DNA of 64,000 nt from Sarcophilus harrisii (taxonomy: Eukaryota > Chordata > Mammalia > Dasyuromorphia > Dasyuridae), in assembly GCF_902635505.1 (NCBI RefSeq), contig NC_045432.1:73229823-73293822 (forward strand). The letters are read 5' to 3'. Within the stretch, counting starts at the first letter, position 1. Each line of letters starts with the position of its first letter. A program made the translations under genes and the position numbers. The notes below the pieces were generated by a model. The model did no database searches. It was not told the origin of the DNA and saw nothing but the letters and a program-made list of their open reading frames with translations. This document shows, in pieces, positions 57,501-59,114 of this stretch.

Positions 57501-58938
57501 CTGGCAATTCTAGGCCACAACTCCTAAGGAACCTCCTGCTTTAACAGACCAGAAAAGCCAAGTCCTGCTCTGTCACCTTCCAGGGTCTCTTTCTCTACCA
57601 ACTCCCTTAGAATATTCTGAAGCTACTCAGGGGTTGGAACCATGGCTCACTTAATCATAGAACCCATGGCATCTCCTAGAGAACTGCAAATATAGCTGGT
57701 GGCCAAGATGTGAAGGTGAGCACTTATGACTCAAAATACTAAAAACAGCCAATGAAGGAAAAGTCATTAGTTTTCCTTCCTATGTTGAGCTGCTCTCTTA
57801 TATACTAAAGATTAGAAACCAAAGGAAATTTGGACACATAGCTATATTCTTTATGATGGGATAAGTGAGCCAGTGTGATATAGACAGATCCAACCTTCAT
57901 TAAGACTCTGCCATGATTAAACATGTATTTCAACACATGTAACATGTATTGGACTACCTGCCAGCTAGGGGAGAAGGTGAGGGGAAGGTAGGGAAAATTT
58001 GGAACAAAAGGTTTTGCAAGGGTCAATGTTGGAAAAATTACCCATGCATATGCTTTGTGAGGGAGGGAGGGAGGGAGGGAGGAAGAGAGGGAGGGAGAAA
58101 GAGAGGGAGGGAGAAAGAGAGGGAGGGAGGGAGGAAGGAAGGAAGGGGAGGAGGGAGGGAGGAAGGGAAGACTCTGCCATGTAACAGGAATTGTGCTAAA
58201 TGCTGGGCATACAAACGTAAAAGGGATGGTTCTTGCCCTTAAAAAGCTTACATTCTAATGGCCAGCTAGCCAGCCTTGAAGCCAGGAAACCATTGGTTCA
58301 GACCTTGCCTCTGACACATACGCTTGACAACTTCTTAAGACACGATATTGGAGAGAAGGCATTTCCCTTAAGGGAGGGCAGGGAAGAGAAAGGGAAGGTC
58401 CTCACCAGGAAGTTCCCTATACCAATGAAGTTAGTTCAATCTTTATCCCTATCCTATATTAGCATGGACTATTTAATATTTAAGGTCAGATGTTTCTAGA
58501 GCACCTATTTATATATCCAGTAATAAATAATGTTTTAGGAGGCAGCTTTGTATATTGGGCAGAGGGCTGGCCTTGGAATAAAGAAGATCTAAGTTATACC
58601 AAATGTGGGCCCACTGGTAACTTGCCAATCTACACGGGGAAAAGAACTTTGCACACTAGAGCTCCTTACAGTAATGAAACCACAGGCCCAAACCAATAAA
58701 TAAATGAACAAGTAACATAATAGTATACTAGCTGACAGTTGGGTACTGCTTTAATGTGCCGCTTGTGAGGCAAGCTGTGACATACAAAGGATTGTCAGGC
58801 CTATTAAATGTTGTTAGGGAGGAAAGGATGATCTAGAGAAAGTAGAAAGAAAAGAAGAAAGCTTGACAAAATCTAGAGATGCACACATCTGTTTAAGAAC
58901 TTACCTTCAGGGATGGAAAACCCATCTTTGTTGGAGAC
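3502..58938 (-). CDS. WDR44: WDR44 (rabphilin-11), 19 coding exons, 5'-partial
   Basis: WDR44 is a Rab11 effector on recycling endosomes and ER-linked tubules. It takes part in recycling, exocytic carrier formation and control of ciliogenesis. Nineteen exons were placed by translating the minus strand against the human protein from memory; all phases join and no stop interrupts the frame. Exon lengths total 2662 nt: the third base of a split glycine codon, 886 codons and TGA. In order it shows an acidic N-terminal region, a proline-rich stretch with repeated PPRPPPP, an RPRSNS AKT-type site, a basic [14 protein letters not shown] segment in the Rab11-binding region, an acidic [10 protein letters not shown] patch and seven WD repeats. 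The start codon and the FFAT-like motif belong to an exon upstream of the window. Close agreement with human through the WD domain makes the identification very secure. The downstream neighbour expected in human, DOCK11, is not in view. Confidence 0.97.
4150..4316 (-). repeat. Marsupial CORE/MIR-type SINE
   Basis: The reverse complement reads ggagcaactaggtggcgcag, gagcaccagtcaggaggacc, ttcaaatctggcctcagaca, gtgtgaccctgggcaaatca and ends in an AAG-rich tail. It is nearly full length and only moderately diverged. Confidence 0.85.
7050..7155 (-). repeat. MIR-like fragment
   Basis: Reads 'agggactttcccagatcaaa' and 'caggtcttcctgactttaag' then 'ccccactgcctct' on the plus strand, the reverse of a MIR/CORE-SINE 5' half. 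Confidence 0.5.
7865..8055 (-). repeat. MIR with internal GAT repeat
   Basis: On the plus strand it has tctcatttaatgctcacaat, a short (GAT)n at 7913-7933, 'cattttacaaatgaggaaac' and 'ctacctagctagtaaggg', a typical reverse MIR. Confidence 0.7.
9080..10238 (+). repeat. L2 LINE 3' region
   Basis: Pyrimidine-rich L2-type text: 'agttccagtggttccctatg', 'catgatcaaacaaagactcc', a 'ctcatctcccttatac'-like part, and the end 'aggcctggcaccgaatgagt ... gaactgaatgaa'. It is old and interrupted. The several short open frames in it are remnants or chance. Confidence 0.7.
10405..10539 (-). CDS. WDR44: WDR44 coding exon 19, WD repeat 7 first half
   Basis: 135 bp encoding (A)[18 protein letters not shown] then [20 protein letters not shown] and SDPIPS. 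The first half is conserved. The acidic insert in blade 7 ([17 protein letters not shown]) differs from human EKSEGNEKSEDAEVLDATP, as expected of a loop. The acceptor is cttccctctag and the donor gtaggt. Confidence 0.96.
10850..10977 (-). CDS. WDR44: WDR44 coding exon 18, WD repeat 6
   Basis: 128 bp encoding (S)[20 protein letters not shown] then [20 protein letters not shown] and [12 protein letters not shown] is the blade 6 signature. The acceptor ttttaatttag is preceded by a run of 10 T on the gene strand. The donor is gtaaag. Confidence 0.98.
11455..11585 (-). repeat. MIR fragment
   Basis: Plus strand: cagaagaggaaactgaggta, gactcgcccagcatcacaaa, tgatttgaacccagcaaatc. Reverse MIR. Confidence 0.65.
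11695..11860 (-). repeat. MIR fragment
   Basis: Plus strand: tttgtaaaggatttaataaa, 'ccattttagagatgaggaaa', 'ctgaggatgagaggctaag'. Reverse MIR, adjacent to the one at 11.5 kb. Confidence 0.6.
12195..12305 (+). repeat. MIR 3' fragment
   Basis: 'tctctagacctcagtttgct', 'tctgcaaaatggggatag' and 'atgaaagtgtttggaaat' match the forward MIR 3' half. It lies 70 bp from WDR44 exon 17. Confidence 0.55.
12375..12490 (-). CDS. WDR44: WDR44 coding exon 17, WD repeats 5-6
   Basis: 116 bp encoding [20 protein letters not shown] and [18 protein letters not shown], with a serine codon split AG|C at the donor gtaaac. It contains the [10 protein letters not shown] strand end of blade 5. The acceptor is a T-rich tttttttag. 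Confidence 0.98.
12689..12790 (-). CDS. WDR44: WDR44 coding exon 16, WD repeat 5 entry
   Basis: 102 bp, 34 codons, encoding [20 protein letters not shown] then [14 protein letters not shown]. The basic loop [12 protein letters not shown] joins blades 4 and 5. The acceptor is ctccttttag and the donor gtactc. The intron to exon 17 is only 198 bp. Confidence 0.98.
12911..13102 (-). CDS. WDR44: WDR44 coding exon 15, WD repeats 3-4
   Basis: 192 bp, 64 codons, encoding [20 protein letters not shown] through [20 protein letters not shown] to [14 protein letters not shown] and [10 protein letters not shown] are the WD-type strand ends of blades 3 and 4. The acceptor is cttctttag and the donor gtcagt. 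Confidence 0.98.
13205..13400 (+). repeat. MIR-like fragment
   Basis: 'tctctgaacctcagtttacc' is the forward MIR hallmark, with diverged sequence on both sides. Confidence 0.5.
13545..13690 (-). repeat. MIR-related repeat
   Basis: 'agggctggaagggaactgac', 'caatttacagataagaaaag' and 'tttgaacccaggtctttgga' match an ancient mammalian MIR-related repeat in reverse. Confidence 0.55.
14200..14400 (-). repeat. MIR-related repeat
   Basis: 'agctggaaggaaccaccgag', 'acagatgaggtaactgaggc' and 'tgagcccaagtctttgaact' form the same reverse pattern as the copy at 13.6 kb. Confidence 0.6.
14780..16070 (-). mobile_element. L1 ORF2 fragment, split by a SINE
   Basis: On the minus strand, 15844-16026 translates with [10 protein letters not shown], then [20 protein letters not shown] and VLPKLIYLF, the L1 ORF2 'YLG ... 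W..I..SWIGR..I.KM..LPK..YLF' block. The rest reads as reversed L1 (aattggggaatagctctttt, ctttttattt catgtaat). Heavily decayed. The SINE at 15069 interrupts it. Confidence 0.8.
15069..15220 (+). repeat. Marsupial SINE with target duplication
   Basis: Starts ggggcagctagatggtgcaa, contains ggaggacctgagttcaaatc and gtgaccctgggcaagtcact, and ends in an A-rich tail. It is flanked by AAAAATTTTTTATC (15055-15068) and AAAAATTTTTATC (15221-15233), one T apart. Inserted in L1. Confidence 0.9.
16303..16425 (-). CDS. WDR44: WDR44 coding exon 14, WD repeats 2-3
   Basis: 123 bp, 41 codons, encoding [20 protein letters not shown] and [20 protein letters not shown], then R. It finishes WD repeat 2 (SMDKTVRLW) and opens repeat 3. 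The acceptor is ctctccatag and the donor gtaagt. The protein sequence matches human throughout. Confidence 0.98.
16840..16965 (-). repeat. MIR/CORE-SINE fragment
   Basis: The reverse complement reads ggcagcatggcctattggat, agaagacctggcctcaagtc, 'gagtcacttggccaacctca'. It is the older SINE type with a 'ggcagcatggc' head. Confidence 0.65.
18555..18666 (+). repeat. L2 3' end
   Basis: 'agtagcttccttgcgggtag', 'gtgcttagcacagtgcaatg' and 'agagcttaataaatgccttt' are the L2 3' terminal motif series. Sequence upstream to about 18.3 kb may belong to it. Confidence 0.65.
18690..20075 (-). mobile_element. CR1/L3-type LINE remnant, split by an LTR
   Basis: On the minus strand, 19949-20075 gives '[15 protein letters not shown]', like the CR1 reverse transcriptase block before the 'GEVP.DW' motif. 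On the far side of the LTR, '[14 protein letters not shown]' matches the 'NYRPVSLTSVPGKI' block. Lower coordinates (to about 18.7 kb) read like a CR1 3' part (gagctttgtgttcagttcag). Very decayed. The family label is from memory of motif order, so CR1 versus L3 is open. Confidence 0.5.
19465..19942 (-). repeat. Solo LTR, class II-like, 478 bp
   Basis: Ends are TGTTAGAATT at 19942 and ATTACA at 19465 (minus strand). Both sides carry GGAAAA (19459-19464 and 19943-19948), a 6-bp duplication as in class II (ERVK-like) elements. No internal viral region remains. It interrupts a CR1-type LINE. It is an old fossil, older in look than the LTR at 28.9 kb, which shares parts of its sequence (gatagaaacaat-like near the start, cctggctg near the end). 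Confidence 0.75.
21083..21196 (-). CDS. WDR44: WDR44 coding exon 13, start of WD repeat 2
   Basis: 114 bp, 38 codons, encoding [20 protein letters not shown] then [18 protein letters not shown]. The acceptor is tgtgcccaaatag, with a poor pyrimidine tract. A tag/cag further in was rejected because only this site gives the conserved VCS and the right phase. The donor is gtaaga. Confidence 0.94.
21742..21951 (+). mobile_element. hAT-type miniature DNA element
   Basis: Starts CAAGGGTTCTTTACCT and ends AGGTTAAGAACGCTTG, imperfect inverted repeats. It is flanked by TTCTAGAT (21734-21741) and TTCTATAT (21952-21959), an 8-bp duplication with one mismatch, which is diagnostic of hAT. No coding capacity. 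It lies 56 bp from WDR44 exon 12. Confidence 0.8.
22007..22071 (-). CDS. WDR44: WDR44 coding exon 12, serine-rich linker
   Basis: 65 bp encoding (G)[21 protein letters not shown], the linker between WD repeats 1 and 2. The acceptor is tctttttag. The donor GGA|gtacgc is weak: the last exon base is A and position +4 is C, although G at +5 is kept. It was fixed by the frame of the next exon. Skipping this exon would shift the frame. Confidence 0.93.
22370..22540 (+). repeat. MIR-like fragment
   Basis: 'gctaactagttgtgtgaact', 'ccaggcctcagtttgact' and 'ctctaagttccttccaattc' follow the order of a forward MIR-related SINE. Confidence 0.5.
23214..23352 (-). CDS. WDR44: WDR44 coding exon 11, WD repeat 1
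   Basis: 139 bp encoding [40 protein letters not shown] and MKYNTE. This is the first WD blade, with the DxVRIW signature. The acceptor is gtttctctag and the donor gtatct. It is identical to my memory of the human sequence over the whole exon. Confidence 0.98.
25090..25975 (+). mobile_element. CR1/L3-type LINE 3' end, split by an insertion
   Basis: 25105-25253 reads gcctaaagagaggacaactc ... cttcttcatatatctgatgg, and 25851-25975 reads ggcagttcctcactagaaga ... agcagaggctacatggtcac. These are consecutive parts of a CR1/L3-like 3' end. The piece between (25254-25839) is flanked by GCTCTGAAGAG at 25243-25253 and 25840-25850. Confidence 0.55.
25254..25839 (+). mobile_element. L1-driven insertion with 11-bp target duplication
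   Basis: Flanked by GCTCTGAAGAG on both sides. It begins with an L1 3' tail (agagaatttggtactcaatt, aatgaatgttgaaaattttg, then A12) and continues with a second L1-like tail near 25.5-25.73 kb ('aaacaaaagatatcaatg'). The inside after 25395 is not fully explained: it may be two insertions or an L1 with transduced DNA. Confidence 0.5.
25985..26207 (+). repeat. Marsupial SINE with RTE-like 3' half
   Basis: gggcagctagatggtgctat, 'gtgtaaccccgagcaagtcc', 'ctcagtttcctcatctgtaa', 'aagaaaaccccggatgggat', 'gaagagcaacaaaact'. The full set of SINE boxes is present. It ends about 42 bp from the donor of WDR44 exon 10, antisense to the gene. Confidence 0.85.
26250..26401 (-). CDS. WDR44: WDR44 coding exon 10, entry to the WD domain
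   Basis: 152 bp encoding [20 protein letters not shown], then [20 protein letters not shown] and [11 protein letters not shown]. It leads into WD repeat 1. The acidic serine cluster (SSSDDEG) looks like a casein kinase 2 target, which is inference. A SINE in the opposite orientation ends about 40 bp past the donor, unusually close to a coding exon. Confidence 0.98.
26513..26722 (+). repeat. MIR, near full length
   Basis: agcaactagatagctccaga, 'ttcaaatgtgaccttgaata', 'gtgtgactctgggcaagcca', 'tcacaaggtttttgtgagga' and 'aaaaagtattttgctaacc', a full forward MIR order. Confidence 0.75.
26742..27343. mobile_element. DNA-transposon-like element with ~34-bp inverted ends
   Basis: The left end TGTCCCAAAAGACTTAGTGA followed by AGTTTTAAGCTTTA is mirrored at 27306-27341 as TGTCCCAGAAGTCATGAGTG then CAGTTTTAAGCTTTA, about 29 of 34 matching. 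The interior (about 530 bp) has no transposase I recognise, and an 86-codon open frame on the minus strand has no known family. It looks like a non-autonomous Tc1/mariner-like element, but no TA duplication was seen at the edges. Confidence 0.55.
27495..27560 (+). repeat. MIR core fragment
   Basis: 'aggttcaaatcctgtcttgg' and 'tgtgtgacactgggcaagtc' are the MIR core, the rest being lost. Confidence 0.55.
27690..27865 (+). repeat. Older marsupial SINE type
   Basis: 'gaggcagcgtggtgtaccac', 'gatctcagctagagtagg' and 'tgcctcaataaagtaccc' fit, with decay, the SINE with a 'ggcagcgtggtgtag' head. Confidence 0.4.
28353..28459 (-). CDS. WDR44: WDR44 coding exon 9, basic segment
   Basis: 107 bp encoding [20 protein letters not shown] and [15 protein letters not shown]. 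The stretch is rich in lysine and arginine, probably helical, and inside the region mapped for Rab11 binding in mammals. The acceptor is ggcttttag and the donor gtgagt. A single residue difference (V for I in ERAVNK) was seen against human. Confidence 0.97.
28894..29551 (+). repeat. Solo LTR, class II-like, 658 bp
   Basis: Starts TGTTGGAATC and ends ACACCAACA, so the termini TGTTGG/CCAACA are perfect inverted repeats. CTCAGG flanks it at 28888-28893 and 29552-29557, a 6-bp duplication typical of class II endogenous retroviruses. An AATAAA lies at 29495-29500. The coding interior was lost by recombination between the two LTRs, so only a fossil end remains. Same orientation as the window, antisense to WDR44. 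Confidence 0.85.
30600..30735 (+). repeat. Ancient repeat of the 'tattaagcacctactatgtgcc' family
   Basis: 'catttatcaagtacttccta', 'gggataccaaaagaaaagtc' and 'ggtccctgctctcacggagc'. The same order recurs near 48.2, 53.8, 56.4, 58.2 and 61.4 kb. I cannot fix the family name. Confidence 0.5.
31400..32540 (+). repeat. L2 remnant interrupted by L1
   Basis: 31400-31615 and 32041-32540 are L2-type text: 'ctcataaatgccttttgccc', 'caatcaagccttccgtttgt', 'ctactcgagaacagggacac', 'ggctgaactgaatggaac'. The middle is an L1 fragment on the other strand. Confidence 0.6.
31618..32040 (-). mobile_element. L1 3' fragment nested in L2
   Basis: It starts with a T run, then 'cttatattttatatttttcc', 'tcatcatgagtcctctggca' and 'tcacaggtttctctgaaacc', the known order of a reversed L1 3' end. 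Diverged. Confidence 0.6.
33040..33147. repeat. Unnamed dispersed repeat, copy A
   Basis: It aligns by eye, at roughly 70%, with 37510-37620: agaccaccaataatttcc / 'agacccccgataattttc', 'cttgaatcttccaggaatg' / 'cttgaatctttcaggagga', 'cagccagagataagcaatgc' / 'aatccagagacatgcaatgg'. I do not recognise the family. Confidence 0.5.
33550..34000 (-). pseudogene. Tigger (pogo) transposase remnant
   Basis: The minus strand gives '[19 protein letters not shown]' in one frame and '[20 protein letters not shown]' then SQTYIR in another. These match the Tigger blocks 'SGEAASA..EAA..FP' and 'PEQVFNVDETGLFWKKMPSRTYI', which include the first catalytic Asp of the DDE triad (VDET). At least one frameshift separates the two blocks, and stops follow, so it is dead. 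Element ends were not found. Confidence 0.75.
34600..34885 (+). repeat. MIR, near full length
   Basis: 'taggtgaccctgggcaagtc', 'ctcctcatctatgaaatggg', 'gtagtcatgagggccaaata', 'taaagtacttgacacagtat', then a short TTG repeat. It lies about 110 bp from exon 8. Confidence 0.75.
34993..35076 (-). CDS. WDR44: WDR44 coding exon 8
   Basis: 84 bp encoding (S)[28 protein letters not shown], near-identical to human. The acceptor is tttttctacag and the donor gtaagt splits the threonine codon AC|G. It is a multiple of three with an acidic patch followed by a basic one. Confidence 0.97.
35280..35470 (-). repeat. MIR
   Basis: 'ctttgcaaagtgctttatct', 'cctcatttcatagactgagt' and 'agagtcccaaagctggtgag' are a reverse MIR. 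Confidence 0.6.
36245..36740 (+). mobile_element. Older L1 3' end
   Basis: 'atggctgaacaagttgtggt', 'tagaatactattgtgcagta', 'gatgcaaagtgaaataagca', 'ccagagaaagaactgagaga', 'agagattttggaactcaaaa' and an A-rich end are the order of an L1 ORF2 end plus 3'UTR. Of a different, older subfamily than the copies at 49-53 kb. Confidence 0.75.
37348..37484 (-). CDS. WDR44: WDR44 coding exon 7
   Basis: 137 bp starting [19 protein letters not shown] and running [26 protein letters not shown], nearly identical to human. It lies in the Rab11-binding region. The donor splits a serine codon (AG|T). The donor sequence gtatgg is weaker than most in this gene. Confidence 0.97.
37510..37620. repeat. Unnamed dispersed repeat, copy B
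   Basis: Partner of 33040-33147 in the same orientation. The similarity seems to fade after 'ttaaaatagaagaaac'. Adjacent to exon 7. Confidence 0.5.
38195..38365 (+). mobile_element. hAT-type miniature DNA element
   Basis: Inverted ends CTAGGGCTTCTTAAAC and GTTTAAGAAGCTGG, with a perfect 8-bp duplication CCTATAAA at 38187-38194 and 38366-38373. The inside ('cataatttcataacccccac', 'cctatatgggatcgcaacca') is non-coding. A clear hAT miniature element. Confidence 0.85.
38445..38615 (-). repeat. MIR
   Basis: 'ctactatgtgccagacacta', 'cgctttacaaatattatccc', 'acagataaggaaactgagga'. Reverse MIR ending 145 bp from exon 6. Confidence 0.7.
38760..38852 (-). CDS. WDR44: WDR44 coding exon 6 with AKT-type site
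   Basis: 93 bp, 31 codons, phase 0 at both ends. It encodes [16 protein letters not shown] then [21 protein letters not shown] fits the AKT consensus RxRxxS. In human the matching serines (342/344) are reported to be phosphorylated by AKT, which strengthens Rab11 binding and blocks the switch to the ciliogenesis effector FIP3. The site is fully conserved here. The donor is gtaact. Confidence 0.96.
39500..39870 (+). mobile_element. L1 ORF2/3' fragment
   Basis: 'gttaataattagagaaatgc', 'atatccattagatgactggc', 'gagttcaaccattgtgaaaa' and 'atttggaatctataaggaac' follow L1 ORF2 order. Truncated before the 3' tail. Confidence 0.6.
40058..40082. repeat. Short (CA)n
   Basis: A CA-rich run with one GA interruption. 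Short and ordinary. Confidence 0.8.
40659..40789 (-). CDS. WDR44: WDR44 coding exon 5
   Basis: 131 bp encoding (V)[13 protein letters not shown] through [18 protein letters not shown] to TDQ. The [11 protein letters not shown] segment is almost identical to human [10 protein letters not shown]. The acceptor is cttttgtag and the donor gtgagt. With the carried-over G the exon gives exactly 44 codons. Confidence 0.95.
40995..41634 (-). CDS. WDR44: WDR44 coding exon 4, N-terminal acidic and proline-rich region
   Basis: The largest coding exon, 640 bp, starts [11 protein letters not shown] as in human. It covers the fast-evolving acidic part and then the conserved core [28 protein letters not shown] and a run of PPRPPPP-type repeats ending [16 protein letters not shown]. 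In human this proline-rich region binds the SH3 domains of GRAF1/GRAF2. The acceptor has a long pyrimidine tract. The donor is the non-canonical AAG|GCAAGT. The next exon requires this boundary, since one base (G) carries over to make GTT valine. Confidence 0.95.
41870..42030 (-). repeat. MIR
   Basis: 'tttataaagcaccttgctca', 'cattttacaagtgagggaac', 'tagccacacaactagtaaat', 'ggatttgaactcaggtgac'. Reverse MIR. Confidence 0.75.
42195..42465 (-). repeat. MIR, near full length
   Basis: 'cttacaacaaccctgggagg', 'cattttacagatgaggaaac', 'ccagggtcacacaactactc', 'ctggatttgaactcaggtct', 'ggtgccacctaactt'. One of the best-preserved MIRs here. Confidence 0.85.
43205..43290 (-). repeat. MIR-related repeat fragment
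   Basis: 'aatcttagatcaagagctga', 'ggggaccttagagcaacccc', 'acagaagaggaaactgaggt', as in the copies at 13.6 and 14.2 kb. Confidence 0.6.
43830..44560 (+). repeat. L2-derived tract
   Basis: 'tttgaggccctcagcacctt', 'agccttcagtattccctgtg', 'ctcatcctgacattcaaggc' and 'aggtccaattctggctgtcc' are L2 ORF2/3' motifs. Similar pyrimidine-rich L2 text continues on both sides (about 42.9-45.0 kb), and the copy number cannot be resolved by eye. Confidence 0.6.
45100..45315 (+). repeat. Marsupial SINE, RTE-tailed
   Basis: 'aggcccgagttcaagtccag', 'aaaatgagctggggaaggaa', 'atggcaaaccactccagtat', 'gggatcacaaagagtcagac', 'gtggctcagcac'. The head is decayed. Confidence 0.75.
46160..46420 (+). repeat. MIR, near full length
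   Basis: 'aatgctggactcagagatgg', 'gcgaccccaggcaagtcact', 'gaacctctgcctcagttttt', 'gtaaagtgctttacgaactc', 'aaagctctatataaatttta'. Full forward MIR order. Confidence 0.75.
46693..46708. repeat. Short (CA)n
   Basis: acacacacacacataca-type run inside a TG/CA-rich region (46.69-46.87 kb) that also keeps long frames open by chance. Confidence 0.7.
47394..47468 (-). CDS. WDR44: WDR44 coding exon 3
   Basis: A 75-bp phase-0 exon with 25 codons ending in the conserved [12 protein letters not shown] (human PVQELKQDVSKK). The acceptor is gttgttgctccag and the donor gtcagt. It is a multiple of three, so skipping it would keep the frame. The intron before it is 11.4 kb and full of L1 copies. Confidence 0.93.
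48155..48265 (+). repeat. Ancient repeat of the 'tattaagcacctactatgtgcc' family
   Basis: 'agaatttattaagtactatg', 'taccaggcattgtgataagg', 'cctcgtggagcttatattct', 'aatggggga'. The clearest copy of the family in the window. Confidence 0.65.
48683..48786 (-). repeat. Marsupial SINE 3' half
   Basis: On the plus strand: 'ttgttattcagtcgtttcgg', 'gtgacttcttctgggttttt', 'cttggcaaagaaactggaat', 'ggtttgccatttccttctcc', the reverse of the RTE-tailed SINE. Confidence 0.8.
49198..49717 (+). mobile_element. L1 3' end, 5'-truncated, with 12-bp duplication
   Basis: Covers the end of ORF2 ([19 protein letters not shown] in one frame) and the 3'UTR with 'ggggagggggtggggggtaa' and 'cccatgcatataacctgtaa', then an AAAC/AAAT tail. 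AAATGATCTGCC flanks it at 49186-49197 and 49718-49729. Low divergence from the copy at 52.3 kb suggests a fairly young L1 subfamily. Confidence 0.9.
49856..51400 (-). mobile_element. Older L1 fragment
   Basis: Reversed L1 text: 'aattgaattttatttttact', 'tggaggtagatcacactttt', 'acttcactgtgtatcagttc', 'aatagtattccatcaaatcc', 'ttatttagccatttcccaaa', then the ORF2 region 'gtgagtttttgtcctggtaa'. Old and decayed. Confidence 0.75.
51410..51545 (+). mobile_element. Short L1 fragment, opposite orientation
   Basis: 'acttttttgtggtaacaaat', 'gttggaaacaggagggaatg', 'cacatcatttaggaaatggc' and 'ggaatactactatgctataa' repeat, inverted, the segment found near 50.28-50.41 kb. The two form an inverted pair about 1.1 kb apart. 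Confidence 0.7.
51550..52110 (-). mobile_element. L1 fragment
   Basis: 'aattttcaattttattaatc', 'tctcctttgattttcaggat' and 'ttctttttaattctggatt'-like AT-rich text is typical of reversed L1 ORF2. It may be the continuation of the 49.9-51.4 kb element past the short inverted piece. Confidence 0.5.
52278..53197 (+). mobile_element. L1 3' end with ORF2 C-terminus, 11-bp duplication
   Basis: 52343-52762 is open for 139 codons: [20 protein letters not shown] ... [16 protein letters not shown] ... [13 protein letters not shown] ... [14 protein letters not shown], the ORF2 C-terminal block that in human L1 reads 'WWECKLVQPLWKTVW ... PYDPAIPLLGIYPKE'. The 3'UTR and A-rich tail follow. CAGTCTGTGGA flanks it at 52267-52277 and 53198-53208. 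Truncated at the 5' side, so not mobile. Confidence 0.92.
53740..53850 (+). repeat. Ancient repeat of the 'tattaagcacctactatgtgcc' family
   Basis: 'gtacttaataagcacctact', 'aatgtccagcactatataaa', 'gtgctagagaccaagacaaa', 'aatctattgggagaaaacaa'. Decayed. Confidence 0.5.
55375..55600 (+). repeat. MIR
   Basis: 'agtagatagagcatgggatt', 'gtatgaacctgagccagtca', 'tcaatttcctcacctgtaaa', 'atgagtaatctacttcctag', 'ggttgtgaggatcaaagagc'. Forward MIR order. Confidence 0.75.
55775..55905 (+). repeat. Possible hAT fragment
   Basis: 'aacaggggtcctcaatctag' resembles the 'caggggtcctcaaactacgg' end of old hAT (Charlie-type) elements. The far end is not clear. Confidence 0.3.
55925..56165 (-). repeat. Marsupial SINE, RTE-tailed, near full length
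   Basis: Plus strand: 'ttgttcagtcttgtctgact', 'cttcatgaccccattggggg', 'gacttgccatttccttctct', 'cagatgaggaaactgagaaa', 'gcccagggtcacacagctaa', 'ataccacctagctgcc'. All boxes are in order. Confidence 0.85.
56345..56500 (+). repeat. Ancient repeat of the 'tattaagcacctactatgtgcc' family
   Basis: 'ctcagcaagcacttaataaa', 'gtttctgtcctcaaagagtt' and 'gataatcttctggaaggctg', a decayed copy. Confidence 0.45.
56570..56790 (+). repeat. MIR
   Basis: 'ctggaagagttcaaacccca', 'ttccttatctgtaaaaggag', 'gtgaagtactttgcaaacct', 'tcaaacactatggaaatgtt', 'agctaatatta'. Forward MIR order. Confidence 0.75.
57170..57640 (+). repeat. L2 3' region
   Basis: 'gaaatcttcaatggatccct', 'ggacagcattcaagacctac', 'catcctccctttccaaaccc', 'ttcaaaggccacttcctcta', 'tcaagtcttccctggcaatt', the L2 order. 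Confidence 0.65.
57916..58167 (+). mobile_element. L1 3'UTR fragment with microsatellite tail
   Basis: 'gtattggactacctgccagc', 'ggaacaaaaggttttgcaag' and 'acccatgcatatgctttgtg' are the L1 3'UTR. The A-tail is replaced by (GGGA)n. AAGACTCTGCCATG flanks the whole at 57902-57915 and 58168-58181, a 14-bp duplication. It landed inside a copy of the 'tattaagcacc' repeat, whose two halves flank it. Confidence 0.85.
58059..58167. repeat. (GGGA)n / GGAA microsatellite
   Basis: About 109 bp of GGGA and GAAA units, ending in GGAA-rich text. Pure purine on the plus strand. It occupies the position where the L1 poly-A tail should be. Confidence 0.95.
58182..58265 (+). repeat. Second half of a 'tattaagcacc' repeat
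   Basis: 'aacaggaattgtgctaaatg', 'ctgggcatacaaacgtaaaa' and 'cttaaaaagcttacattcta' continue the repeat that began just before the L1 insertion (ttcattaagactctgccatg). Confidence 0.6.
58290..58445 (+). repeat. Older marsupial SINE 3' half
   Basis: 'ccttgcctctgacacatacg' and 'aggaagttccctataccaat' followed by 'gaagttagttc' match the SINE type whose 3' end reads 'gttccctataccaatgaaatcacaggtc'. Confidence 0.55.
58545..58715 (+). repeat. Older marsupial SINE
   Basis: 'ggcagctttgtatattgggc', 'gggctggccttggaataaag', 'gagctccttacagtaatgaa' and 'accacaggcccaaaccaata', a second decayed copy of the type at 58.3 kb. Confidence 0.55.
58905..58938 (-). CDS. WDR44: WDR44 coding exon 2
   Basis: This 34-bp exon reads (G)[11 protein letters not shown], matching human GSPGKVGLSTFK. 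The acceptor ttttgtcaacag and donor gtaagt are both strong. Its first base completes a glycine codon begun in the missing exon 1. The internal ATG (KMG) is not taken as the start, because the human frame continues upstream. Confidence 0.85.
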
Positions 58939-59107
58939 CTGTTGACAAAACAAAAGCAAAAAGATGTAAGTGGGCGGGAAAACTCCAACACAGTCACTAC
59001 TCCAAAATACAAAATGGAATCTTCAACAACATGTCATTATAGGTAACCCACCATTCTAGTTGGCGGAGTTTCTTTTTCCATCCTGATTGTCGGGCACAGC
59101 GTTAGCT

Positions 59108-59114
59108 CCCCCCC

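Larger units (their letters stand above)
47469..58904 (-). other. WDR44 intron 2 (11.4 kb), L1-rich
   Basis: About 4 kb of L1 sequence in both orientations fills 49.2-53.2 kb. SINEs, MIRs, L2 and a microsatellite-tailed L1 follow. About 53.9-55.0 kb shows no named repeat. No extra WDR44 exon was seen. Confidence 0.65.

Noticed and set aside
57895-58265. Direct repeats around the GGGA tract as a CRISPR-like or tandem array
   Set aside because: The two direct repeats are a target duplication around an L1 fragment. There is no regular repeat/spacer pattern.
58905-58938. Internal ATG in exon 2 as the WDR44 start codon
   Set aside because: The exon has a strong acceptor, begins mid-codon and aligns inside human WDR44. 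The true start lies in an upstream exon outside the window.
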